A stretch of DNA of 40,416 bases. Source: a virus. This document shows, in pieces, positions 13,634 to 20,957 of this stretch. Below the pieces are notes generated by a model. That model ran no database searches and was not told the DNA's origin. It saw nothing but the letters and a program-made list of their open reading frames with translations. The position numbers and the translations under genes are program-made. The stretch's first letter is position 1, and each line of letters begins with the position of its first letter. The stretch lies in IMG/VR virus record IMGVR_UViG_3300044622_000496, positions 1 to 40,416 of that record, one strand, 5' to 3'.

Positions 13634-14520
13634 ATACAGCATCAATAGCGGGGCTGAGCCCCAAGGCTAAACCGACAGCAGAGATTATCGCGCGCGCCTG
13701 CGAACGGTACGGTTTCGGCTGTCAATTCGGGACGGCCAACAAGCACCCGTACGCCGAAATCACCGTGAACCGGCAGACCCGGAAAATCTATTTTTCCAGC
13801 ACGCCATCCGATTACCGGAGCAGGCTGAATACGATTAGCGACCTAAAGAAAACGGCCCGCGCGCTGGGCTGGGAGCCGAACGCAAACATTAACGAGGACG
13901 AGGACACCGACATGACGCAGACCGTAAAATCACTGGCAGACCTGCCACGCCTGGGCGAGCCCGGCTGCCCGCCGCCGCCGGACCAGTGGGCTGGCAAACC
14001 GATCAGGGGCCGGATCAGGCACCCAGACTTGTTGGCGGCGTACGCGAAGCGAAACAGGTGGATCATGGAACAGCATCACGCAGGCATGAAACACAACGAA
14101 ATACTGGGACATCTGCGGACGGCAGGTTGGGACATTACCAGCAGCGGGGCGGTAGACATGGTCGTGTTCAAGGAAAAGAACGGCAAATATTCCAACGAGG
14201 AGGAACGCTACACAAATTACGCCGAGCAGCTGACTAACACGGACATGCCAAGGCTCCCAAGGCTCAGCACAACAAAGCGTCACGAGCGCGAGCTGACAGA
14301 AGCAGCGACCGACACGTCGTTTATATCGTCACGTCCGTTTGTGACCATGACGCCCGCGCCAGCGTCAGAGGGGCTTGACCCGCTTGTGCTAGCCATCGCA
14401 ACCGTCATTGCTCCGCTGATCCGCGAGCAGCTTGCGCAGCAGGCAAAACAGATGGAGACGTACAAGGCCAAGGCGGACAAATGGGACGCCATTGCCGGGC
14501 TCGTGAGGGACGACACATGA
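13630..14520 (+). CDS. Hypothetical protein with HicA-like N-terminal domain
   Basis: A 296-residue protein. Residues 15-80 (EIIARACERYGFG, HPYAEITVNRQTRKIYFSS and DLKKTARALGW) have the helix-strand-strand-strand-helix layout of HicA or dsRNA-binding-like domains. The middle part has Pro-rich loops and a helical region (RNRWIMEQHHAGMKHNEILGHL) that could be a helix-turn-helix. The C-terminus has a hydrophobic helix (LVLAIATVIAPLI, about 253-265) and a coiled coil (QLAQQAKQMETYKAKADKW). No toxin-antitoxin partner lies next to it. In the replication operon, function unknown. Confidence 0.65.
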   Translation: MNTASIAGLSPKAKPTAEIIARACERYGFGCQFGTANKHPYAEITVNRQTRKIYFSSTPSDYRSRLNTISDLKKTARALGWEPNANINEDEDTDMTQTVKSLADLPRLGEPGCPPPPDQWAGKPIRGRIRHPDLLAAYAKRNRWIMEQHHAGMKHNEILGHLRTAGWDITSSGAVDMVVFKEKNGKYSNEEERYTNYAEQLTNTDMPRLPRLSTTKRHERELTEAATDTSFISSRPFVTMTPAPASEGLDPLVLAIATVIAPLIREQLAQQAKQMETYKAKADKWDAIAGLVRDDT

Positions 14521-14711
14521 AGCTGGAAACCTGTCGCGGCGGCTGGCATCCATTCCGGCACGATGTGGAGGAGCGTCCGCAAGGCCCTGAAGGGGGGCAG
14601 GGCGTCATGGTCACGCGCGTCCACACCCAGTGCCGTTTTTGCGGCCAGCGGTTGGCGAGCAGGACGAAGCGTGTCATCCCGCAGGAGGATTACATTCGGG
14701 GCGCCAGATGA
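14517..14711 (+). CDS. Small zinc-ribbon-like protein
   Basis: A 64-residue protein from ATG 14517 (ATGA overlap) with an ATGA junction to the next gene. Cys at 5, CRFC at about 45-48, and His residues (GGWHPFRHD, RVHTQC) could bind one zinc ion. The C-terminal part is basic. Probably a nucleic-acid-binding accessory of the replication or antitermination region; no further assignment. Confidence 0.6.
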   Translation: MKLETCRGGWHPFRHDVEERPQGPEGGQGVMVTRVHTQCRFCGQRLASRTKRVIPQEDYIRGAR

Positions 14712-15226
14712 GCTATTACGCATTTACCGCGAGGCATGAGCCGAAAGCGGCAGCAGAACTGCGGGAGGCCGGATTTCCGGCCTTCTGCCTCATGCGTCTG
14801 GACCGGCGGCGAGTGCATCGTCACCGGGCCAAGGGGCCAGCAGCGACAAAGCAAAAACCCGTCGTCGCCTTGCGCGGCTACGTTTTTGCGGCTGTGGATC
14901 GCCCGCACCTCGTTCAGCACATGACGCATGTAGGCCAGGCCGTGCGGTTCTGCGGGCAATGGCAACCTATACCAGAACGCGAAATGCAATGGCTGCTGCA
15001 ACCGCCGGGCGACCTGTTCCATTGTACGGAGATACCCCGGTTCATGAACCGCCCCGAACCGCCAATCGTAAAACGGGGCGACATAGTGCGATTACGGCTC
15101 GCCTCTGAGCAGCATGACCTGCCGGTACTGAGCGTGGACGGCGCCATGCTGGTGGTCGCCATTCGCATGCTGGGCCGCGAGATCAGGACGCGGGTGCCGG
15201 TCGATCAGGTCGAGCTGGCCGCTTGA
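14708..15226 (+). CDS. NusG-like transcription antiterminator (NGN plus KOW)
   Basis: A 172-residue protein from ATG 14708. Residues 2-100 follow the NGN domain that binds RNA polymerase: YYAFTARHEPKAAAELREAG at the start, a basic loop (RVHRHRAKG, KQKP), LRGYVF at 55-60, and a helix before EREMQWLL. Residues 121-165 look like a KOW domain (KRGDIVRLR, then strands to TRVPVDQVEL). Relatives such as RfaH and NusG keep polymerase elongating through pauses and terminators. It is the last gene before the late operon, the position of a lambda Q-like late regulator, so late antitermination is the likely job (inference). Confidence 0.8.
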   Translation: MSYYAFTARHEPKAAAELREAGFPAFCLMRLDRRRVHRHRAKGPAATKQKPVVALRGYVFAAVDRPHLVQHMTHVGQAVRFCGQWQPIPEREMQWLLQPPGDLFHCTEIPRFMNRPEPPIVKRGDIVRLRLASEQHDLPVLSVDGAMLVVAIRMLGREIRTRVPVDQVELAA

Positions 15227-15464
15227 CTTTGCCAACGAACGACATCAACGCTCTGCCTGCCTGATCTGGACCCGCACGCAGCCCGTAGGGCCGAGCCGCG
15301 CAGATCACGCCAGGGGTGGGGCCTACGCGCAGCAAACGCGCCTCCGCACCCCGAGTGCTGCTGCATTGCCTGTCGATGAGCGCGCGCACAGTTTTTGTCC
15401 TCGCAAAACTGCTGGCCGACCCACAAGCCGCGCGCGCTCTTCAACACGCAACACGGAGCCCACA
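15227..15464 (+). promoter_or_regulatory. Gap between early and late operons, candidate late control site
   Basis: 238 bases, the longest gap in the genome, between the NusG-like gene and the first late gene. It holds a hairpin CAGTTTT (15389-15395) with AAAACTG (15405-15411), loop nine bases, and GC-rich repeats (GCGCGCGC at about 15379-15388 and 15430-15440). TTGACT at 15223-15228 is a good -35 box but no convincing -10 box follows. No T-run terminator is seen. A 30-residue frame occupies 15376-15468. This is where a late promoter or an antiterminator loading site would be expected. Confidence 0.4.
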
Positions 15465-15468
15465 ATGA
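15376..15468 (+). CDS. Possible 30-residue peptide before the late operon
   Basis: ATG at 15376 leads to a 30-residue frame (SARTVFVLAKLLADPQAAR and on) whose stop overlaps the next ATG in an ATGA junction. The frame remains open upstream to a GTG at 15316. No clear ribosome site precedes ATG 15376, and the hairpin at 15389-15411 lies inside. It may be a leader peptide or chance. Confidence 0.3.
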   Translation: MSARTVFVLAKLLADPQAARALQHATRSPQ

Positions 15469-15845
15469 CCGACACCCCTGCCGAAGTCGAAGCCGCCCGC
15501 GCACTGGTCGCGGCTTACGACGCCCTGAATTCACCGGACCATGCAGCAGACGCCCAGCGCCTGCGCGAGCTGTCCATCAGTGTTGCCGGGCGCGTCGAGG
15601 CCTACGCAGCTGCGCAGGCTGCATTGCACGCTGCCAACGCAGGCGCCTGTGCCAGCGGCGTTGCACCGGCTGACAACACTCAGGCCGAGCGGATGTTCAT
15701 TGGCCCCTACAGCGGCTGGGAAAAGGGCGTGCAGGGCGATCTGGAGGACCACGGTGTGGTCGATCTGACCGACCTGACGCACAGCTACGCCGACGACGAC
15801 GAGCATCAGACAGCCCGCGCCAATGGCGCTGACAGCAACGCATAG
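15465..15845 (+). CDS. Hypothetical protein, first late gene
   Basis: A 126-residue protein from ATG 15465 with GGAG upstream. It is Ala-rich and acidic: helices (EAARALVAAYDALN, ELSISVAGRVEAYAAAQAAL), then a segment with FIGPYSGWEKGVQGD and a very acidic end (YADDDEHQTA). No membrane segment or catalytic motif. First gene ahead of small membrane proteins and the terminase, so probably a late protein; a longer frame to 15366 lacks support. Confidence 0.65.
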   Translation: MTDTPAEVEAARALVAAYDALNSPDHAADAQRLRELSISVAGRVEAYAAAQAALHAANAGACASGVAPADNTQAERMFIGPYSGWEKGVQGDLEDHGVVDLTDLTHSYADDDEHQTARANGADSNA

Positions 15846-15854
15846 GAGGCCCAG

Positions 15855-16055
15855 ATGGCACAGATTAACGCTCCCGACACCGACACCATCGGCAACATCC
15901 TCGGCGGCATTGCGCTGGCATTCCTGCTCGACCGGGTGGCAATGAGCGGCGCAGTCACAAACACCCTGCCAGCCGAATTCGTTGCAGTCGTCGGCTACAT
16001 CATTTTCGCCGGAGCGGCCTACTACGGCTATCGGCAGCTGAAGAAGCTCAACTGA
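15855..16055 (+). CDS. Small membrane protein, holin-like
   Basis: A 66-residue protein from ATG 15855 with AGGAGG ahead. Hydrophobic stretches lie at about residues 12-27 (IGNILGGIALAFLLD) and 41-57 (FVAVVGYIIFAGAAYY), followed by a basic end (RQLKKLN). Two spans, small size and basic tail fit a class II holin, though the gene lies by the terminase and not by the lysozyme; holins may sit apart from endolysins in some phages. Unproven. Confidence 0.65.
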   Translation: MAQINAPDTDTIGNILGGIALAFLLDRVAMSGAVTNTLPAEFVAVVGYIIFAGAAYYGYRQLKKLN

Positions 16056-16135
16056 TGTTTCTTGCCGCTATCCTCGCCTGCCTCGGCCTCGGTTTTTTCA
16101 TCGCCATTGCCAGCGTCACATGGCCGGAAAACTGA
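16055..16135 (+). CDS. Single-span peptide, 26 residues
   Basis: ATG at 16055 overlaps the preceding stop (TGATG). The product is one hydrophobic helix (FLAAILACLGLGFFIAIASV) with a short tail. Its stop overlaps the next frame by 16 bases. Chained overlaps on both sides support translation; it may act with the holin-like protein upstream. Confidence 0.45.
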   Translation: MFLAAILACLGLGFFIAIASVTWPEN

Positions 16136-16293
16136 AAACCGAACGCGAGCGCCTAGAGGACGAGCTGATCCGCACAGACAGGACGCTGGCTCTGGATCGC
16201 AGGGAGCTGGCTGCATGGCAGGCTCAGGTCGATGCACTGGTCGAACATAGGCTGCGCATTGAACGCAAGCTGAGCGCGCTCGAGACAAAATGA
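16120..16293 (+). CDS. Small coiled-coil protein, 57 residues
   Basis: ATG at 16120 begins inside the 26-residue frame. The product is a continuous charged helix (KLKTERERLEDELIR, ALDRRELAAWQAQVD, LRIERKLSALE) with heptad spacing, so almost surely a coiled coil. Small coiled-coil proteins next to terminase genes can be oligomeric packaging or DNA-binding accessories, but this is conjecture. Confidence 0.55.
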   Translation: MAGKLKTERERLEDELIRTDRTLALDRRELAAWQAQVDALVEHRLRIERKLSALETK

Positions 16294-16327
16294 CCAATCT
16301 GACCGCTCAAACCGGCAGGAGGACCAG

Positions 16328-16600
16328 TTGAATAAACAAAGGGAAAATAAACCGCCCAGGAGCCGGGGTCGCCCAAAGGGCTCGCCGAACAAAACTACCG
16401 CGCTGCTGAAGGACGCCATCCTGCAAGCAGCTGAAAAGGCAGGCGGAAAGGGCGGCACAATTGCCTACCTGACGACGCAGGCAAAGGACAACCCGGTCGC
16501 ATTCATGGGCATGCTGGGCAAAGTGCTGCCAATGCAGGTCCAGGGCGCAGGCCCGACCGGCGAGCATGTGGTAGTGGTGCGCGTCGAGTATGTTGATTGA
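16328..16600 (+). CDS. Terminase small subunit-like protein
   Basis: A 90-residue protein starting at a TTG (16328) preceded by a strong AGGAGG at 16317-16322; no ATG fits as well. It opens with a basic PRSRGRPKGSPNKTTALLKDAI, followed by helices and NPVAFMGMLGKVLPMQV. This RGRPKGSPNK start and xGKVLPxQV end are common in the small proteins directly upstream of terminase large subunits, usually labelled small terminase; they would recognise phage DNA for packaging. It overlaps TerL by 11 bases. Shorter than most small terminases, so the DNA-recognition role is likely but not certain. Confidence 0.7.
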   Translation: MNKQRENKPPRSRGRPKGSPNKTTALLKDAILQAAEKAGGKGGTIAYLTTQAKDNPVAFMGMLGKVLPMQVQGAGPTGEHVVVVRVEYVD

Positions 16601-17960
16601 GCAGCCTTGGCGCATCTCGCGCACGTACGAACCGCTCAATCGCCCATCGCGCTACAAGGCGCTGTACGGCGGGCGCGGCGGCGGCAAGTCGCACCATTTT
16701 GCAGAGCGGCTGATCCTGCGATGCTCCGAAGCCAAGATCAGGGCAGCATGCATCCGCGAGGTTCAAGTCACGATCCGTGACAGCGTGCGCCAGCTGCTTA
16801 TCGACAAAATACAGAAGTTCGGTTTCGGGCACCTGTTCGAAGTTCACGCGAACGAAATTCGCGGCCACAACGGCTCGCTGATCGTTTTCAAGGGCATGCA
16901 AAGCTTCAACGCGGAGAACATCAAATCGCTTGAGGACTTCGATCTGGCATGGGTCGAGGAGGCCCAGACGCTAAGTGAGAAATCCCTGCGCCTGCTTCGC
17001 CCGACGATCCGCAAGGAGGGCAGCGAAATCTGGTTCAGCTGGAACCCGAGATACGAGAACGACGCCATAGACGATTTTCTCCGGGGAGCGAGCCCGCCTG
17101 AAGATGCCGTCGTCCTGAAAGTGAACCTGGAGCAGAACCCTTTCGCGACATCTGTGCTGCTCAAAGAGCGCGACGAGGACTATGCGCGCGACCCTGAAAT
17201 GGCTCGCCACGTGTGGGGCGGTGATTACGAGATTGTCTCTGAAGGCGCCTACTACGCGCGCCTGATCACGAAGGCCGAAGACGAAGGGCGCATCGGCAAT
17301 TTCCCACACGACCCGGCAATGCCTGTCCGCACCGCGTGGGACATCGGGGTCGATGACTATACCGCGATCTGGTTCATTCAGGACGACGGCATCCATCACA
17401 CCGCTGTGGACTATTACGAGGTGAGCGGACTGGGGGCAGAGGACATCGTCAGGCAGATCATGCCGGAGTTGCTCCCTGACCTACAGGAGCGCGCAGAACA
17501 GCGCCTGCTGCTCGACCGCAAGCACCCGTTCCGATACGCCGTCCACTACCTGCCGCACGACGTAGCGGTGCGAGAGTGGGGAGCAGGCGCCAGGACCAGA
17601 GCGCACACGCTCAACGGACTGGGCGTTAAACCTATCGATCCCGGCGTCAGGTCAGGGCCGGAAGACAGGATCAACGCAGCAAGGGCAATCCTGCCGCTGT
17701 TCAGGTTTCACCGCTCGCCGCGCGTCATGCTGGGCCTAAACCGGCTGAGACGCTACGCACGAAAACGAAATGACCAGATGAACATGTGGATGGGTCCAGA
17801 ACATGGACCGCACAGCCACGGCGCAGATGCTTTTGGCGAGTACGCGGTCAATCGCGGTCGCCACCTGCTCGAAGCAGCTGCCCCAAAAATTATCCAGCCG
17901 CGCGGTTCGATCATCCTCGAAGGCGCACCCAAACCACAAAAGGCCCGGCTCAAAGTCTGA
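16590..17960 (+). CDS. terL: Terminase large subunit (packaging ATPase-nuclease)
   Basis: A 456-residue protein that drives DNA into the capsid and cuts concatemers. The N-terminal ATPase has Walker A GGRGGGKS (27-34), Walker B DLAWVEEAQ (118-126) with the catalytic Glu, and FSWNP (149-153) as the coupling motif. The C-terminal RNase H-like nuclease has Asp 251 (AWDIGVDD), Asp 324 (YLPHDVAV) and Asp 413 (HGADAFGEY), the three acidic metal ligands. Length is typical. Directly follows the small subunit and overlaps the portal start by one base (TGATG). Family pattern resembles the terminase 3/6 group; packaging mode (headful or cos) cannot be fixed from this alone. Confidence 0.95.
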   Translation: MLIEQPWRISRTYEPLNRPSRYKALYGGRGGGKSHHFAERLILRCSEAKIRAACIREVQVTIRDSVRQLLIDKIQKFGFGHLFEVHANEIRGHNGSLIVFKGMQSFNAENIKSLEDFDLAWVEEAQTLSEKSLRLLRPTIRKEGSEIWFSWNPRYENDAIDDFLRGASPPEDAVVLKVNLEQNPFATSVLLKERDEDYARDPEMARHVWGGDYEIVSEGAYYARLITKAEDEGRIGNFPHDPAMPVRTAWDIGVDDYTAIWFIQDDGIHHTAVDYYEVSGLGAEDIVRQIMPELLPDLQERAEQRLLLDRKHPFRYAVHYLPHDVAVREWGAGARTRAHTLNGLGVKPIDPGVRSGPEDRINAARAILPLFRFHRSPRVMLGLNRLRRYARKRNDQMNMWMGPEHGPHSHGADAFGEYAVNRGRHLLEAAAPKIIQPRGSIILEGAPKPQKARLKV

Positions 17961-20392
17961 TGGACGACAAGACGAACGATACGCTGCCAGAAGACGACAA
18001 GACATCGGCCACGTCGATGCTGGCGAAGCCGTGGGCGGAGCTGATCAACGATGCGCAGAAGGTGTTCGCGCCCTGGCACGACCGCTGCGACCGGGCGAAG
18101 GAAAACTACGCCAGCCTCAAGAAGCTGGCGAACGAAAACGGCTCGCGTGAAATGCAGCTCATGTACGCCAACATGGAAGTGCTGAAACCGACCATTTACG
18201 CGCGCAAGCCGATCCCGGTCTGCAAACCGCGCTTCACCGACCGCAAGCCGGTGCCGCGCGCTGCCTCAGAGCTGATCGAACGCTGCCTGCTCGCCTCGTT
18301 CGATGCAGAGCGTGTGCATGACCGCATGCTGGGCGTGCGCGACGATGTGGTCCTCTACGGGCGCGGCGTGATCTGGGCGCGGTACAAGACGGAAGGCGGT
18401 GAGGGCCAGACGCCCGACACCAAAGTGGGCGACGACACGTACGGCGAGGCCTTCGGCGAGTACGTCTGCTATGACCACATCAACCGGAAGGACTTCCTGC
18501 ACGAGCCTGTGCGCGACTGGCTCGAGGTTGGCTGGGTTGCTCGCCGGGTATGGCTCACGGCGGAGAAGGGCCGGGCACGTTTCGGCGACCGCTGGAAAGG
18601 CGTCCACTATGTCAGTAGCGAGAACGACACTGACGACGAGTACAAAGTCGAGCGCAAGGCCGAAGTCTGGGAGCTGTGGCACAAGGGCAAAAACGTAGTC
18701 GTCTGGTTGCACCCAAAGGGCGAGGAGCTGCTCGACATGCGCGAGCCCTGGCTCACGCTGGACGGGTTTTTTCCATGCCCGAAACCGGCCTACGCCGTCT
18801 GCGAGCCCGAGACGCTGATCCCGGTGCCGGAATACTTGTTTTACCGCGATCAATTGGAAGAGGTGAACACGCTCACCGGGCGTATCGGGTCGCTGGCCGA
18901 AGCACTGCGGCTCAAAGGGTTCTACTCGGCTGGCGCGGAAGAAGTCGGCACGGCGGTCGAGAAAGCCTTTCAGTCCACGGACGATAACGCCATCCTGATC
19001 CCGGTTCCGACCGTCTCGGCCCTTGGTCAGGGGATGAAAGACGCGATCATGTGGATGCCACTGGTCGATGTGGCGAACACAATTCAGGCGCTGATCGCAC
19101 TGCGCAAACAGGTGATCGAGGACATCTACCAGATCAGCGGCATCTCCGACATCATGCGCGGCGAGACGCAGGCCAGCGAGACGGCGACGGCGCAGAACAT
19201 CAAGGCCCAGTTCGGCAGCGTGCGCGTGCGCTCACGTCAGGAGGAGATGATCCGCATCGCCGACGACCTGATGATGATCGCGGGCGAGATAATGGCGGAG
19301 AATTTCCAGCCGCAGACTATGGTGCAGATGGCGCAGATGGAAAAGCTGGTGCCCGCCCAGCTGATCCAGCAACACGAGGCCCTGAAGCGCCAGCAGGCTC
19401 AGCAGGCGCAGATGATGCAACAGGCACAGCAGCAGCCGCCACAACCCGGCCAGCCGCCTATGGCGCCGCCACAGATGCCGCCCCTGCCACAGCTGCCACC
19501 GCTGCCCCGTGAGGCCGTCGCAATTGAGGAAGTGTTCGGCCTGCTCCGCGACCAGAAGATGCGCCCGTTCGTCCTCCAGACCGCGAGCGACAGCACCATC
19601 CAGCCGAACGAGGACAACGAGAAGCAGCGCCGCAATGAATTCGCGCAGGCTGTCGGCAACCTGATGGTCTCTGCCGGTCCAATCGTGCAGGCAGCGCCGG
19701 AAGCGGCGACCCTTGTGGGCGAAATGCTGCGGTTCGTGTCAGGCGCTTACCGCGCCGGTCGCGACATGGAACAGACCATCGACGACTTCGTGGCGAAAGT
19801 CGCAGAGCGTGCCGCGCAGCCGCCGCAACCGCCGCCGCCTGATCCGAAGATTGAGTTGGCCAAGATGGACGCCGAAGACAAGAAGGCGGAGCGCGAGGCC
19901 AGGATGCAGGAGCGCCAGATGGCGATGCAGGCCAAGCAGCAGGAAGACGGGCTCAAGCGCCAGCAGGCGATGGAAGACCGCGCCATGAAGCAGGAAGACG
20001 CGCGCCTGAAGGCCGCTGAAGCCCAGCAAAAGGCGCAGAGCGACGCCATGATGAAAACGCTCGACCTGAAGCTCAAAGAGATCGACGTGGCCATGCGCCA
20101 GCTTGAGATTGTCGCGACCGCCGAACAGGCTGAGCAGACACGCCGGGTCGAGAGGGAGAAGGCAGAGCAGGACGAGTACCGCGAGGCAGAGCGCGGCATG
20201 ATGAGTGAGCAGAAGGAACGTCAGGCAACGGAGCAGTCAGCGCGGCGCGAGCAGGCGCAGGAGAATGCGCTGTCGATGGTCGCTGAAGGGCTCGCAGCCA
20301 TCGCAGACGCGCAGCGCACGCTGTCAGAAAGCCTGACACGTCCGAAAACGATCAAGTTCAATGAACAGGGAAGGCCGGTAGGTATCCAATGA
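17960..20392 (+). CDS. Portal protein (podovirus type)
   Basis: An 810-residue protein from ATG 17960; the longer frame to 17786 is a shadow of terL. It follows terminase and forms the dodecameric ring through which DNA passes. Residues 1-470 give the wing/stem/clip core, with YANMEVLKPTIYARKPIP and RDDVVLYGRGVIWARYKTEG typical of such portals. A Gln/Pro-rich segment (about 470-517) and a long Glu/Gln/Lys/Arg-rich coiled coil (about 627-790) make up the end, comparable to the helical barrel of P22 portal. At 810 residues it is larger than P22's (725). Good position and layout; sequence motifs are weak in portals generally. Confidence 0.88.
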   Translation: MDDKTNDTLPEDDKTSATSMLAKPWAELINDAQKVFAPWHDRCDRAKENYASLKKLANENGSREMQLMYANMEVLKPTIYARKPIPVCKPRFTDRKPVPRAASELIERCLLASFDAERVHDRMLGVRDDVVLYGRGVIWARYKTEGGEGQTPDTKVGDDTYGEAFGEYVCYDHINRKDFLHEPVRDWLEVGWVARRVWLTAEKGRARFGDRWKGVHYVSSENDTDDEYKVERKAEVWELWHKGKNVVVWLHPKGEELLDMREPWLTLDGFFPCPKPAYAVCEPETLIPVPEYLFYRDQLEEVNTLTGRIGSLAEALRLKGFYSAGAEEVGTAVEKAFQSTDDNAILIPVPTVSALGQGMKDAIMWMPLVDVANTIQALIALRKQVIEDIYQISGISDIMRGETQASETATAQNIKAQFGSVRVRSRQEEMIRIADDLMMIAGEIMAENFQPQTMVQMAQMEKLVPAQLIQQHEALKRQQAQQAQMMQQAQQQPPQPGQPPMAPPQMPPLPQLPPLPREAVAIEEVFGLLRDQKMRPFVLQTASDSTIQPNEDNEKQRRNEFAQAVGNLMVSAGPIVQAAPEAATLVGEMLRFVSGAYRAGRDMEQTIDDFVAKVAERAAQPPQPPPPDPKIELAKMDAEDKKAEREARMQERQMAMQAKQQEDGLKRQQAMEDRAMKQEDARLKAAEAQQKAQSDAMMKTLDLKLKEIDVAMRQLEIVATAEQAEQTRRVEREKAEQDEYREAERGMMSEQKERQATEQSARREQAQENALSMVAEGLAAIADAQRTLSESLTRPKTIKFNEQGRPVGIQ

Positions 20393-20820
20393 GTAAGGGC
20401 AATACATTCGAGAATGACCTGCTGCTGCTGATTTTTAACGGCACCGGCATCGCCAACATCGCCGACAACGCAGCCTCGTCGCCGCTGACGAACCTGCAAG
20501 TGTCGCTGCACTCGTCTGATCCCGGCGAGGCCGGATCGCAGACAACGAACGAGGTTGCGTACACGTCCTATGCGCGTGTCGCGGTCGCTCGCTCTGGCGT
20601 CGGCTGGACGGTGTCCGGCAATACGGTGACGAACGCTGCGCTGATCCAATTTCCTCAGTGTACGGGATCGAGCGTCACCGCGACCCACTTCGCCATTGGC
20701 ACGGCAGCGTCAGGTGCGGGCAAGATACTGTACAAGGGCGCGCTGAGTGCCTCGCTGGCCATCTCGTCCGGCATCCAGCCTCAATTCGGGGCCGGTGACC
20801 TCGACGGCACGGAAGACTGA
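20389..20820 (+). CDS. Virion protein of the TFENDLL family (often labelled tail fibre)
   Basis: A 143-residue protein with ATGA overlap. The pattern NTFENDLLLLIFNGTGIANI, LQVSLHSSDPGEAGSQTTNE, then a beta-rich part with TATHFAIGTAASGAGKILY and a final LDGTED is found in many podovirus-like phages, where annotation says 'tail fiber'. The true role is not clear to me; it lies in the structural block just after the portal, so a head-tail or capsid decoration role is equally likely. No catalytic residues. Confidence 0.75.
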   Translation: MSKGNTFENDLLLLIFNGTGIANIADNAASSPLTNLQVSLHSSDPGEAGSQTTNEVAYTSYARVAVARSGVGWTVSGNTVTNAALIQFPQCTGSSVTATHFAIGTAASGAGKILYKGALSASLAISSGIQPQFGAGDLDGTED

Positions 20821-20957
20821 TGCCGATCATCATCCACTATCGATGCCCCGAATGCGGGATCGAAGTGCGCGCCGAAGAAGGCGAGGCGCACCGGGCATGC
20901 CTGTGCGTGGGTGAATACGAGGCAGTGATCGAAACGCCGCCGGAGCCAGAAGAATGA
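20820..20957 (+). CDS. Small zinc-ribbon protein, 45 residues
   Basis: ATG at 20820 overlaps the previous stop and the stop overlaps the next ATG. The peptide has YRCPECGIEV and later HRACLC, four Cys in a pattern fit for one zinc ion, then an acidic tail (PPEPEE). Very short zinc ribbons of this kind occur between phage structural genes; role unknown. Confidence 0.6.
   Translation: MPIIIHYRCPECGIEVRAEEGEAHRACLCVGEYEAVIETPPEPEE

Noticed and set aside
13630-14711. HicA-HicB toxin-antitoxin pair
   Set aside because: The N-terminal domain of 13630-14520 is only HicA-like, the protein is five times HicA length, and the next gene is a zinc-ribbon-like protein, not HicB.
15223-15251. Sigma70 promoter from TTGACT at 15223
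   Set aside because: The -35 box is good, but positions 16-18 bases on (TCAACG, CAACGC, AACGCT) do not resemble TATAAT.
15224-15379. Continuation of the NusG-like frame ending in a Cys-rich PECCCIACR tail
   Set aside because: It begins after the stop and has no ATG or GTG with a ribosome site before the Cys cluster; possible remnant, but not supported as a gene.
16290-16331. 13-residue frame from ATG 16290 overlapping the TTG start of the small terminase
   Set aside because: Too short to support. The AGGAGG at 16317 serves the TTG start directly.
17786-17959. N-terminal extension of the portal protein
   Set aside because: It lies inside the 3' end of terL; ATG 17960 gives the TGATG junction and a normal portal start.
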